From Gaiellasilicea sp033857955 (GTDB taxonomy: Bacteria > Actinomycetota > Thermoleophilia > Gaiellales > Gaiellaceae), in NCBI GenBank assembly GCA_033857955.1, contig JAWVCW010000015.1, positions 62,001 to 126,000 of the forward strand: a DNA stretch of 64,000 nucleotides. The letters are read 5' to 3'. Each line of letters starts with the position of its first letter. Within the stretch, counting starts at the first letter, position 1. The notes beneath the pieces were generated by a model that worked only from the letters and a program-made list of their open reading frames with translations, did not search any database and had not been told where the DNA came from. Positions 30,569 through 38,158 of the stretch are shown piece after piece. Both the position numbers and the translations under genes were made by a program.

Positions 30569-32050
30569 ATGCCAAGACGGAACCGAAACTCTCTAAGGAT
30601 GCTCTTGCCGTTCGGCCTCCTGGCCGTCGCGGTGCTCGCCTTCATCCGCCGCAACGGCGACGACTGGGAGTACGAGACGGCCGACGAGCAGAAAGCGGCA
30701 GCGGCCGCCCCGCTCGGGACGAACCCCCGCCGCACGCCGACAGCGCGCCTCGCGCTCGTGGCCACGTTCACGTCACTCTTCTTCGCAGGCGCCGCGTTCA
30801 CCGCCGGCGCCGGCGATCAGCTGTCGAAGATGCTCCCCGCGGAAGACGTCGCGGCGATGCAGGAGCCCGCCCCGGCCGATGAGGCTGCCGCGACGCCTCC
30901 GGCGGTCGTCGAGGTGGCACCCACCGCAACCGAAGCCGCACCGACCAGTGAGCCGGCGGCAGCCGAAGCAGCACCCGCGGCCGAGGCCGCACCGACCGGT
31001 GAGCCGGCGGCAGCCGAAGCGGCAGCCGCGGCCGAGGCCGCACTCGAGTCCGACGTTGCGCTCGCAGCGGAGGCCGTTCTAGCAGCCGAGCCAAGCACGG
31101 CCGCCGCCTCGGCACCGCTCGCCCTCAAGCACGCGAGCTCGCACACCGGCCCGTCAGCCGTCACGGCACCGAAGGCACAGGCTCCGACGCCTGCGCCCGC
31201 AAAGGTCAAGGCTCCGGCCACGAGGAAGTGGGTTCTGAAGCGGGCCGACGCTGCACCCGCACCTGCGCCCGAGGTCGAGCACGAGCTCGGATACGGCGAG
31301 CCGACGGTCTGGCTCAACCGCGCCCTACCCGATCCGACGCCGCCGTCGGCGCGGCTGACGCGTCACTTCGCGCACCAGCTGGTGTCCGTTTCACGGCAGC
31401 ACGGCGCGGACTGGGCCACGGTGCTCGGCATCTTGCGGGCACAGGGCGAGCGGGGATCCGTTCCCGCCTCGGCCGCGGAGCTGAACACGATCGCGGCGCA
31501 GATCGCCAATCAGGAGGCATGGCGTGGAGCGCTCGCTCTCTCCGGCCGCACCGATTTCGCCGACAGCGCCACCGCGCTGGCGGATCTCTATCGCGCAGTC
31601 GGGATCGAGGCGCTGGTGACGGGCTTCGAGGCCGCAAAGAAGCGGCTCGCGAAGCGCGTGCTTGCCGCGGAGAACGTGTGGATATACGACGGCGGCCGCG
31701 AGGACATCGCCGCCGGCCGGATCGACGTCCGGATCCTCGTCGTGATCGCGTACCTGAAGGAGCGCCACGGAGAGGTCACCGTGTCGAGCCTCTTCTCCGG
31801 CCACCGCAAGTTCGCGCGGCCCGGCGTCGTCTCGGCGCACACGTTCGGCCACGCGGTCGACATCGCCGCCGTCGGCGAGATCTCGATCGCAGGGCACCAG
31901 CAGCCCGGCGGCATCACAGAGGCGGCGGTCCGTTCGTTGCTGCTGCTCCCGAGCGAGTTGCAGCCGCGACAGGTGATCTCGCTGCTTGGCCTGGGCGGTC
32001 CGTCGTTCCCCATGCGCGATCACGGAGACCACATTCACGTTGGCTTCTGA
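30569..32050 (+). CDS. Membrane-anchored peptidase-like protein with Ala/Glu/Pro linker
   Basis: ATG 30569 has GGAGGAG 11 bp upstream. The 493-residue product has two hydrophobic segments (about residues 8-25 and 58-80), then a 150-residue low-complexity Ala/Glu/Pro/Thr linker with repeated PAAAEAAPAAEAAPTGE units. The C-terminal domain ends HTFGHAVDIAAV and GDHIHVGF. The spacing of these His/Asp residues resembles the zinc site of M15/LAS-type cell-wall peptidases. Peptidoglycan is the likely substrate, by analogy. It overlaps the next gene by 11 bp. Confidence 0.7.
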   Translation: MPRRNRNSLRMLLPFGLLAVAVLAFIRRNGDDWEYETADEQKAAAAAPLGTNPRRTPTARLALVATFTSLFFAGAAFTAGAGDQLSKMLPAEDVAAMQEPAPADEAAATPPAVVEVAPTATEAAPTSEPAAAEAAPAAEAAPTGEPAAAEAAAAAEAALESDVALAAEAVLAAEPSTAAASAPLALKHASSHTGPSAVTAPKAQAPTPAPAKVKAPATRKWVLKRADAAPAPAPEVEHELGYGEPTVWLNRALPDPTPPSARLTRHFAHQLVSVSRQHGADWATVLGILRAQGERGSVPASAAELNTIAAQIANQEAWRGALALSGRTDFADSATALADLYRAVGIEALVTGFEAAKKRLAKRVLAAENVWIYDGGREDIAAGRIDVRILVVIAYLKERHGEVTVSSLFSGHRKFARPGVVSAHTFGHAVDIAAVGEISIAGHQQPGGITEAAVRSLLLLPSELQPRQVISLLGLGGPSFPMRDHGDHIHVGF

Positions 32051-32390
32051 GGTCGTCACTCTGACCCGCGAGGACGGGCGCGTCGTCTGCGAGCAGTTGC
32101 TCGTGGCGGCGCGCCCGCTTCAGCGCATGCGCGGCCTGCTCGGCCGACGCAGCCTCCCCGCGGACGAGGGCATCCTGCTCCGCCCTGCAGGCTCGGTCCA
32201 CATGTTCTTCATGCGGTTCGCGATCGACGCGATCTTCCTCGACCGCGACCTCGTCGTGATCGGCATCGCGCACGACCTGCGCCCCTGGCGCACCGCCGGC
32301 CGCCGCGGAGCGAAGGCGGTCGTCGAGCTGGCGAGCGGTGAGTGTGCGCGCCGCGGCATCAAGGCCGGCGACGCGCTGACGCTCTCCTAG
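32040..32390 (+). CDS. DUF192 family protein
   Basis: The 116-residue product if started at TTG 32040, with GGAG about 14 bp upstream inside the preceding gene. The DUF192 signature is clear: RMRGLLGRRSLPADEGILL, then SVHMFFMRFAIDAIFLD, and later GAKAVVELASGECARRGIKA. The function of the family is unknown. Translation is coupled to the envelope peptidase gene, hinting at a joint role. Confidence 0.85.
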   Translation: MASEVVTLTREDGRVVCEQLLVAARPLQRMRGLLGRRSLPADEGILLRPAGSVHMFFMRFAIDAIFLDRDLVVIGIAHDLRPWRTAGRRGAKAVVELASGECARRGIKAGDALTLS

Positions 32391-32406
32391 ATCCTTTCGA
32401 GCCTTC

Positions 32407-32685
32407 CTAGATGCCCATTGCGGTCTGGACGTGCCGCAGCATCCAGATCGAACAGAGCAGCGCGTAGGTCAGCGCCGGCAGTACGACCACGACGACCGCG
32501 ACAACTGCCATCACCGGAGATTCCTGCACGCCCGGCATGAGGCGGAGCAGCGCGAACGCGAGGCCCGTGTGGAGCAGCGTCTTTCCGACGTGCTCCGGTG
32601 CGATCTTCGGCAACCGGGCATGAATCCAGAGCGCGAGAACTCCCGCGCCGGCAGCCAATACGAAAACGAACGCGCTATTCGACAT
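32407..32685 (-). CDS. Small three-helix membrane protein
   Basis: The 92-residue product from ATG 32685 has three hydrophobic helices (about residues 4-20, 36-50 and 58-84) and a basic loop HARLPKIAPEHVGK. No family is recognised. It converges on the DUF192 gene with a 16-bp gap. A strong hairpin lies 31 bp upstream of its start. Confidence 0.6.
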   Translation of the reverse strand: MSNSAFVFVLAAGAGVLALWIHARLPKIAPEHVGKTLLHTGLAFALLRLMPGVQESPVMAVVAVVVVVLPALTYALLCSIWMLRHVQTAMGI

Positions 32686-32715
32686 ATCCCCTCTTTCTCG
32701 AATGCCGCAGTGAGT

Positions 32716-32755
32716 GAGAACAGCGGGGCCACCACAGAAGCCCCGCCCCGTTCTC
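32716..32755. other. Bipartite hairpin upstream of a small membrane gene
   Basis: GAGAAC (32716-32721) pairs with GTTCTC (32750-32755), and GCGGGGC (32723-32729) pairs with GCCCCGC (32740-32746). It lies in the leader of the minus-strand gene starting at 32685. It could be an attenuator or the end of an upstream transcript. No gene is evident between here and 32981. Confidence 0.4.
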
Positions 32756-32981
32756 GTCTAAACCCTCGAGTCCACCGCAGGAGGCCCGAGAAGCTTGTGT
32801 GTTTCGCTGAGCACACCATGCACCACGGAGGCCGCTTGACCTATCACCCAGGCGGTGGTTCACCGCACTTGTTGACGAGTGAAGCGGCGGGATCGGCGCA
32901 GGGTGTCGTATGGGCCGGCCTGGATTCAGCACGCCTGCAAATCGGCGTATTTGTCTCGGCGAGTGAGCACGGAGTGGCACC

Positions 32982-33113
32982 ATGCGAGCACTAGCGGCTG
33001 AAATCGCCGTGCTCATCGGCCTTGTTCACGTCGGCGGGCGCCATCCCTATTGCCCGCTCTGCGTCCGCCGCGAGTTCGCCCCGGACGCGCCGGCTCGTCT
33101 ACGGGGAGAGTGA
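32982..33113 (+). CDS. Possible 43-residue protein with a CPLC motif
   Basis: ATG 32982 has GGAG 7 bp upstream. The frame reads MRALAAEIAVLIGLVHVGGR, then HPYCPLCVRREFAPDAPARL and ends GE. It has a hydrophobic N-terminus and one CxxC, which could be a mini zinc or redox site. There is no clear promoter. Small size and lack of homology knowledge keep this tentative. Confidence 0.35.
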   Translation: MRALAAEIAVLIGLVHVGGRHPYCPLCVRREFAPDAPARLRGE

Positions 33114-33254
33114 CCGGGCCGGATCGCCAGCCGCGTGAGCATCGGGTCGCTCAACCGAGCGATTCGTCTCGAGGACGGATGTATGCGGCTAAGGCCGTCT
33201 GTCTTGCGGAGAACTACGCATGAGGAAAGCGCGGCGAGTGTCGACGATGACGGT

Positions 33255-33479
33255 ATGAATCATGCCCCCGTCCCCGCGCTCACCTTCCCGTTTCCCGAGT
33301 TCCGGCAAAACGACGTCGTGTGTTTAGTCGGCCTTCATCGCAATGTTTTACCCGGTGCTTGCGGTCGCATCGTCGGCAGGTTCGCGCGCGATGTTGACCC
33401 GACCTACGTCGTCAGTTTCGAGGACCAGGTCTGCAACGACGTTCGCGCAGACGAGCTCGTCCCTGCGAACGCCATCTAG
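33255..33479 (+). CDS. Small protein with SH3/KOW-like beta domain
   Basis: From ATG 33255 the 74-residue product is MNHAPVPALTFPFPEFRQND, then VVCLVGLHRNVLPGACGRIV and GRFARDVDPTYVVSFEDQVC, ending with ADELVPANAI. The NDVV...GACGRIVGRF...YVVSFED pattern looks like a KOW/SH3 barrel of the kind in small DUF proteins of nitrogenase-type or antitoxin-type context. A longer frame from GTG 33135 adds a region unlike protein. Function unknown. Confidence 0.45.
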   Translation: MNHAPVPALTFPFPEFRQNDVVCLVGLHRNVLPGACGRIVGRFARDVDPTYVVSFEDQVCNDVRADELVPANAI

Positions 33480-33556
33480 CTCGAAAACTCTCATCCTTCG
33501 GCAACCCAACGCGGCGACGATCAATTAGCGTCGCACAATGTGAAAGGGCATCCTCA

Positions 33557-34354
33557 ATGACGAAATCCATAACCGTTCTGGCAGCGCTGTGTCTGGTGCT
33601 CACGTTGAGCACCGGAGCGTTCGCAGCCAGAGGGCTACTAACCGGCGCCGAGATCAAGAACGGCTCCCTGACTGGTGTCGACATCCAGCAGCAGTCGCTT
33701 GGCGCGGACCTGTTCATGACATCGGCGAAGAAATCCCTGCGCGGACCCCGCGGATCGGAAGGCGCCCAAGGACCTGCCGGACTCGTCGGCAGCGGCGCCG
33801 CAGGCGCGAAGGGCGCGAACGGTACGAACGGCCTCGCGGGCATTAACGGCCTCGCCGGCGCGAACGGCACCAACGGTACCGCGGGCACCCCCGGCACCAA
33901 CGGCCTCGCCGGCACCAACGGCGTCGACGGCGCCGCGGGCACCAACGGCCTCACCGGCACCCCTGGCACCCCCGGCACCAACGGCACCAACGGCACCAAC
34001 GGCACCGTCACGCCGCTTTCCGCCACCACGGGAACAACAGTCCTCCCACCCACCGGTCCGCCGATCGTCGTCATCACCCTGGCTGTTCCGACGGCAGGCA
34101 AATATGTGGTGCTGGCGAAGACGCAGCTGTACCAAAGCGGTGCTGGCGACGCCATCGATTGCGCGCTGAAGGCGAACAGCATCTCGATCGACCAAGTGGC
34201 GATGAAGACGTTGCCAGCACTCGCCGAGGTGCCGGTGTCACTGCAGGCCGTCACCACGGTCACGGCGAACTCTCAATTCAGCGTCGAGTGCGACATGCGG
34301 ACCGCAGACGGCACGGCCAGCTTCAACAGCCTCATCGCGATCCCGACCAGCTAG
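33557..34354 (+). CDS. Secreted collagen-like Gly-Xaa-Yaa repeat protein
   Basis: ATG 33557 with AAAGGG upstream. The 265-residue product has a signal peptide (residues 1-23) and an N-terminal block, TGAEIKNGSLTGVDIQQQSL, seen in many Thermoleophilia exoproteins (general knowledge). About 30 Gly-X-Y triplets dominated by GTN/GLA/GTP (residues 62-150) follow. The C-terminal beta-rich domain (about 110 residues) has two Cys. It is probably a surface or matrix protein. The repeat DNA (GGCACCAACGGC units) could slip and vary in length. Confidence 0.85.
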   Translation: MTKSITVLAALCLVLTLSTGAFAARGLLTGAEIKNGSLTGVDIQQQSLGADLFMTSAKKSLRGPRGSEGAQGPAGLVGSGAAGAKGANGTNGLAGINGLAGANGTNGTAGTPGTNGLAGTNGVDGAAGTNGLTGTPGTPGTNGTNGTNGTVTPLSATTGTTVLPPTGPPIVVITLAVPTAGKYVVLAKTQLYQSGAGDAIDCALKANSISIDQVAMKTLPALAEVPVSLQAVTTVTANSQFSVECDMRTADGTASFNSLIAIPTS

Positions 34355-34373
34355 GCGACGCTCGCAGCAAATC

Positions 34374-34423
34374 GTCCCGCATCCTCTAGTTTCCTCCGTT
34401 GCGGCTCAGAGAGGATGCGGGAC
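34374..34423 (+). terminator. 14-bp stem after the collagen-like gene
   Basis: GTCCCGCATCCTCT (34374-34387) pairs exactly with AGAGGATGCGGGAC (34410-34423) across a 22-base loop, 20 bp after the stop codon. There is no U-tract. It is a likely transcript end. Between it and 34580 I see no gene. Confidence 0.5.
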
Positions 34424-34580
34424 GTCGGCCCCTTGTGCTCGAACTGCGGGTTCGTTCGACTGCACGACGCTGACACGCTCGGGCTCGCCGATCGCTGACC
34501 GCCGGGGCTACCAACGAGGCGATTCCGAGTGAGCACCGAGTGAACACCGTTTGAGCAGACGCGGCATCCCTGCCATAGCT

Positions 34581-34622
34581 GACCCGCTTGCCTAAGCCGA
34601 AAAGCCACTAGGCAAGCGGGTC
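34581..34622 (-). terminator. 14-bp stem downstream of the tRNA gene
   Basis: GACCCGCTTGCCTA (34581-34594) pairs exactly with TAGGCAAGCGGGTC (34609-34622) across a 14-base loop. It starts 5 bp past the tRNA 3' end on the minus strand. Confidence 0.55.
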
Positions 34623-34626
34623 CGTT

Positions 34627-34699
34627 TGGGCCCGCCTGGATTCGAACCAGGGCGCGACGGATTATGAGTCCGCTGCTCTAACCGCTGAGCTACGGGCCC
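34627..34699 (-). tRNA. tRNA with CAU anticodon, probably tRNA-Ile2 (or elongator Met)
   Basis: Read on the minus strand, a complete 73-nt cloverleaf: acceptor GGGCCCG/CGGGCCC, D arm GCTC-AGCGGTTA-GAGC, anticodon arm with loop CTCATAA (anticodon CAU), a 5-nt variable loop, and T arm CCTGG-TTCGAAT-CCAGG. The discriminator is A and no CCA is encoded. The short 8-nt D loop resembles tRNA-Ile2 (lysidine-modified C34) more than elongator Met, which usually has one more base. It cannot be settled by eye. Confidence 0.9.
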
Positions 34700-34773
34700 C
34701 ACGCAGGTTCGAGCGTACAGCGGCGACCGGTTCTCAAACGGCGTTCGCCCGACGACTGTCACAATGACGCGCG

Positions 34774-35226
34774 ATGAAGGCCTACCAGCAGGAGACCCAG
34801 CTCCGGACCGCCGGAGGGCTCTCTGTGAAGGACATCACCGTCGAAGTTCAAGAGGCCGTCGCCGCGAGCGGGATCAAGAACGGCATCTGCTCCGTCTACT
34901 CGCCGCACACCACCTGCTCGGTCCGCGTGAACGAGTTCGAGACCGGCTTCCTCGAGGACTTCGCGCTCTTGCTCAAGAAGCTCGTGCCGAGCGACAACTA
35001 CTACGCGCACGACGACTGGGATCGCCGCACCGAGAACGTCTGCCCGGAGGACATGGACTTCGGCAACGGGCACTCGCACTGCATGTCGATGCTGCTCGGC
35101 CCCGCCGGCGAGTCGATCCCGGTCCGCGACGGCGAGCTCTGCCTCGGCACCTGGCAGCGCGTGCTCTTCCTCGAGCTCGACCGCGAGCGCGACCGGCGCT
35201 GGCTCGTGCAAGTTGTCGGCGTCTGA
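34774..35226 (+). CDS. YjbQ/UPF0047 family protein
   Basis: The 150-residue product from ATG 34774 (MKAYQQETQLRTAGG). The family signature is present: SPHTTCSVRVNE near residue 44 and FGNGHSHCMSMLLGP near residue 97, with LGTWQRVLFLELD at the end. Homologues have weak thiamine-phosphate synthase activity but the physiological role is unclear. A lone gene, followed by a pair of palindromic repeats. Confidence 0.9.
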   Translation: MKAYQQETQLRTAGGLSVKDITVEVQEAVAASGIKNGICSVYSPHTTCSVRVNEFETGFLEDFALLLKKLVPSDNYYAHDDWDRRTENVCPEDMDFGNGHSHCMSMLLGPAGESIPVRDGELCLGTWQRVLFLELDRERDRRWLVQVVGV

Positions 35227-35227
35227 C

Positions 35228-35252
35228 GCCAAGTAACAGTCTGTTACTTGGC
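35228..35252. repeat. Palindrome AGTAACAG-T-CTGTTACT, copy 1
   Basis: A perfect 25-bp palindrome, GCCAAGTAACAG-T-CTGTTACTTGGC, 1 bp after the yjbQ stop. It is paired with a second copy at 35285. Confidence 0.8.
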
Positions 35253-35284
35253 CCGACCGCGCGCTGCCGCCACTACCCGCGGCC

Positions 35285-35303
35285 TAGTAACAGTCTGTTA
35301 CTA
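35285..35303. repeat. Palindrome AGTAACAG-T-CTGTTACT, copy 2
   Basis: A perfect 19-bp palindrome (TAGTAACAG-T-CTGTTACTA), same core and same central base as copy 1, 32 bp apart. It ends 7 bp before the SDR stop, so the pair fills the gap between two convergent genes. Confidence 0.8.
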
Positions 35304-35310
35304 CTAGCCC

Positions 35311-36078
35311 TCATTCGGGCGTGACGTAGGCGGCGGTCAGGCCGCCGTCGACGAGGAACGTCGAGGCGTTCACATAGGAGGACTCGTCGCTCGCGAGGAA
35401 GAGCGCCGCGTTCACGATCTCGCGCGGCTTCGCGAGCCGCCCCGTCGGCCAGTGGAGACGCCTTCGCTCGAGCGCGTCGGGGTTGTCGCCGAAGATGTTG
35501 AGCAAGAGCGGCGTTTCGACCGGCCCGGGGCACAGCGCGTTCACGCGCACGCCCTGGCGAGCGAACTGGACGCCGAGCTCGCGGCTCATCGACAGCACCG
35601 CGCCCTTGGAGGCGCTGTAGGAGATCTGGGAGGTCGCGGCACCGAGGATCGCGACGAAGCTCGCGACGTTGATCACCGACCCCCCGCCCCGCGCCAGCAG
35701 GTACGGGATCCCGTGCTTGCAGCAGAGGAAGACGCCTCGCGTGTTGACCGCCTGGACGCGGTCCCATGCCTCGACCGAGGTGTCCAGCACGGACGCATCG
35801 TCGTCGGGCGAGATGCCCGCGTTGTTGTAGAGGACGTCGATCCCGCCGAATCGCTCGGCCGTCTCGGCGCACATCCGACGTACGTCCTCCTCCTCCGCCA
35901 CGTTCACCTTCACCGCGAACGCCTCGCCGGAACAGAGGCCGACCGTCTCCTCTGCCGCCTCGACGTTCATGTCCGCGGCGCAGACCTTCGCACCCTCCTG
36001 GGTAAAGAGAATCGCCGCCTCGCGGCCCATCCCGCCGCCGGCGCCCGTGATCACGCAGACCTTGCCTTCGAGCCGCAT
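35311..36078 (-). CDS. Short-chain dehydrogenase/reductase
   Basis: A classical SDR of 255 residues: the NAD(P)-binding TGAGGGMG (residues 11-18), NNAG at about 88, a catalytic Ser in INVASF, and YSASKGA supplying Tyr and Lys. ADMNV after beta-2 has an acidic residue, suggesting NAD preference. The start ATG 36078 directly follows the ALDH stop. It is last in a four-gene amine/amino-acid catabolic operon; the substrate is unknown. Confidence 0.9.
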   Translation of the reverse strand: MRLEGKVCVITGAGGGMGREAAILFTQEGAKVCAADMNVEAAEETVGLCSGEAFAVKVNVAEEEDVRRMCAETAERFGGIDVLYNNAGISPDDDASVLDTSVEAWDRVQAVNTRGVFLCCKHGIPYLLARGGGSVINVASFVAILGAATSQISYSASKGAVLSMSRELGVQFARQGVRVNALCPGPVETPLLLNIFGDNPDALERRRLHWPTGRLAKPREIVNAALFLASDESSYVNASTFLVDGGLTAAYVTPE

Positions 36079-37428
36079 CTAGACCTCCGTCGACAGGAAC
36101 ACGTTCTTGACCTCCGAGTAACCCTCGAGCGCGTGCATCCCGAGTTCCCGGCCGAACCCCGACTGCTTCATCCCACCGAACGGCGTCGCGACGCGGACCG
36201 AGCTGTTCGAGTTGACGCTGAGGACGCCCGCCTCGACCGCGCGCGCGACGCGCAGCGCTCGTGCGCCCTCTCGCGTCCAGATCGACCCGGAGAGCCCGTA
36301 CGGCGTGTCGTTCGCGATCCGGATCGCCTCCGCCTCGTCGGCGAACGGGATCACCGCCGCAACGGGCCCGAAAACCTCGTCGCGGGCGATCCGGTCGTCG
36401 TTCGTCGCCTCGACGAGCGTGCACGGGAACCAGAAGCCGGCACCGTCCGGCGCATCGCCGCGAAAGAGCGGCTCGCCCTCGACGAACGAGGAGACCGTCT
36501 CGCGGTGCGCCGCCGAGATCAGGGGGCCCATCTCGGTCGCGTCATCTTCGGGATCGCCCACCTTGACGCCGCGCGTCGCCTCGATCAGCAGCTCGACGAA
36601 ACGGTCGTACGCGCTCTGCTCGACGAGGATCCGCGAGCGCGCGCAGCAGTCCTGGCCCGCGTTGTCGAAGACCGCGTACGGAGCGGCCGCCGCGGCCCGC
36701 TCGAGATCGGCGTCGGCGAAGACCACGTTCGCGGACTTGCCGCCGAGCTCGAGCGTCACGCGCTTGATCGTCGCAGCGGCTCCTTGCATCACGGTCCGCC
36801 CCACCTCGGTCGAGCCCGTGAAGCCGATCTTGGCCACGTCCGGGTGCTCGACCAGGCGGCTGCCGACGACCGAACCCTTCCCGACGAGCACGTTGACGAC
36901 GCCTTCCGGGATGCCGGCTTCGAGCACGAGCTCGGAGAGCCGCAGCGCGGACATCGGCGTCAGCTCCGCCGGCTTCAGCACGACCGTGTTGCCACAGGCG
37001 AGCGCCGGGCCGAGCTTCCACGAGGAGATGTTGAGCGGGAAGTTCCAAGGCACGATCAGGCCGACGACGCCGAGGGGCTCACGGAACGTGACGTCGACAC
37101 CGCCCCCGACCGGGATCGTCTCCCCGTAGTGCTTGTCGACCGCACCGGCGTAGAAGTGGAAGACCTGCGCGACCATGCCGATCTCGGCGCGCGCGCCTGC
37201 GATCGGCTTGCCGACGTTGCGCGACTCGATCCGCGCCAGCTCCTCCCCGTGCTCCTCGACGAGCGTTGCCAGGCGCCGGAGCAGACGTGCCCGGTCATTG
37301 GGCGCGGCGGCCTTCCAGGCAGGGAAGGCCGCCTTGGCGCGCGCCACCGCGGCGTCGGTCTCCTCGACGCCTGCCTGCTCGAGCTCCGCGATCGGCTCCT
37401 CGGTCGCAGGATTGAGGACGGTCAGCAC
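36079..37428 (-). CDS. NAD(P)-dependent aldehyde dehydrogenase
   Basis: The 449-residue product from GTG 37428 (MLTVLNPATEEPIAEL). The ALDH motifs are present: VPWNFPLNIS, the cofactor loop FTGSTEVG, the general base Glu in LELGGKS and the catalytic Cys in GQDCCAR. The family length is usually 470-500, so the N-terminus is slightly short. It lies 13 bp after the PuuD-like gene. It probably oxidises an aminoaldehyde or gamma-glutamyl-aminoaldehyde, judged from the neighbours. Confidence 0.9.
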   Translation of the reverse strand: MLTVLNPATEEPIAELEQAGVEETDAAVARAKAAFPAWKAAAPNDRARLLRRLATLVEEHGEELARIESRNVGKPIAGARAEIGMVAQVFHFYAGAVDKHYGETIPVGGGVDVTFREPLGVVGLIVPWNFPLNISSWKLGPALACGNTVVLKPAELTPMSALRLSELVLEAGIPEGVVNVLVGKGSVVGSRLVEHPDVAKIGFTGSTEVGRTVMQGAAATIKRVTLELGGKSANVVFADADLERAAAAAPYAVFDNAGQDCCARSRILVEQSAYDRFVELLIEATRGVKVGDPEDDATEMGPLISAAHRETVSSFVEGEPLFRGDAPDGAGFWFPCTLVEATNDDRIARDEVFGPVAAVIPFADEAEAIRIANDTPYGLSGSIWTREGARALRVARAVEAGVLSVNSNSSVRVATPFGGMKQSGFGRELGMHALEGYSEVKNVFLSTEV

Positions 37429-37441
37429 CGGCAGCCCTGCA

Positions 37442-38158
37442 CTAGCCGCGCGCCGCGCGATAGGCGCGCGCCTCGTCGACGAGCGCCCGGACGAGCGCTG
37501 CGTCCTGCCCCTCCTCCGGATGCCAGAGCACGCCGACCGCGAACCGCTTCGAAGGATCCTCGAGCGCCTCGAGCGTCCCGTCCTCGGCCCACGCGGTCTC
37601 GACAAGCCCTTCTCCGATCGTCCCGAAGCCCTGGTGATGGTGCGACTTGACAGGTGCTCGGTCACCCAGGATGGCGCCGAGCCGACTGCCCTCCTTCAAT
37701 TCGACCCCGTGGTCGGCGAAGACTCCGGGGGTGTGCTTGTGCTTCTCGTCGCCGACGACGTCGGGCAGGTGCTGGACGAGATCGCCGCCGCGGGCGACGT
37801 TCAGGACTTGCGAGCCACGGCAGATCGCGAGCACCGGCATGTTTCGCTCGAGCGCCGCTGTCAACAGCGCGAGCTCGCCTCGATCCCTCTGCGGCCGCGT
37901 GCCGATCGTCTCGGGGTGTGCGTCCTGGCCGTACGCGCCCGGGTCGATGTCGGAGCCGCCGGAGAAGAGGACTCCGTCGAGGACGTCGAGTGTCTCGTCG
38001 ATCCCTTCTTCGCTCGGAGGCACGAGCAGTGGCCGGCCGCCCGCCTCCTCGACCTGACGAACGTACGCGAGCGGGATCACCGCTGCGGGCACGTCCCAGA
38101 CGCCCCAGCGCACACTCGGCTCCTCGTAGGCGGTGATCCCGATCACAGGCTTAGCCAC
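37442..38158 (-). CDS. Gamma-glutamyl-GABA hydrolase-like class I amidotransferase (PuuD family)
   Basis: The 238-residue product from ATG 38158 (MAKPVIGITAYEEPSV). The nucleophile is Cys in LAICRGSQVLN, and His/Glu are in VLWHPEEG. FSGGSDIDP and the SHHHQ motif are also family features. These enzymes release the gamma-glutamyl group after amine oxidation. It overlaps the ligase gene by 8 bp. Confidence 0.92.
   Translation of the reverse strand: MAKPVIGITAYEEPSVRWGVWDVPAAVIPLAYVRQVEEAGGRPLLVPPSEEGIDETLDVLDGVLFSGGSDIDPGAYGQDAHPETIGTRPQRDRGELALLTAALERNMPVLAICRGSQVLNVARGGDLVQHLPDVVGDEKHKHTPGVFADHGVELKEGSRLGAILGDRAPVKSHHHQGFGTIGEGLVETAWAEDGTLEALEDPSKRFAVGVLWHPEEGQDAALVRALVDEARAYRAARG

Noticed and set aside
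34627..34699. Initiator tRNA-fMet
   Set aside because: The acceptor stem begins with a paired G:C base pair, and the anticodon stem lacks the three consecutive G:C pairs typical of initiators.
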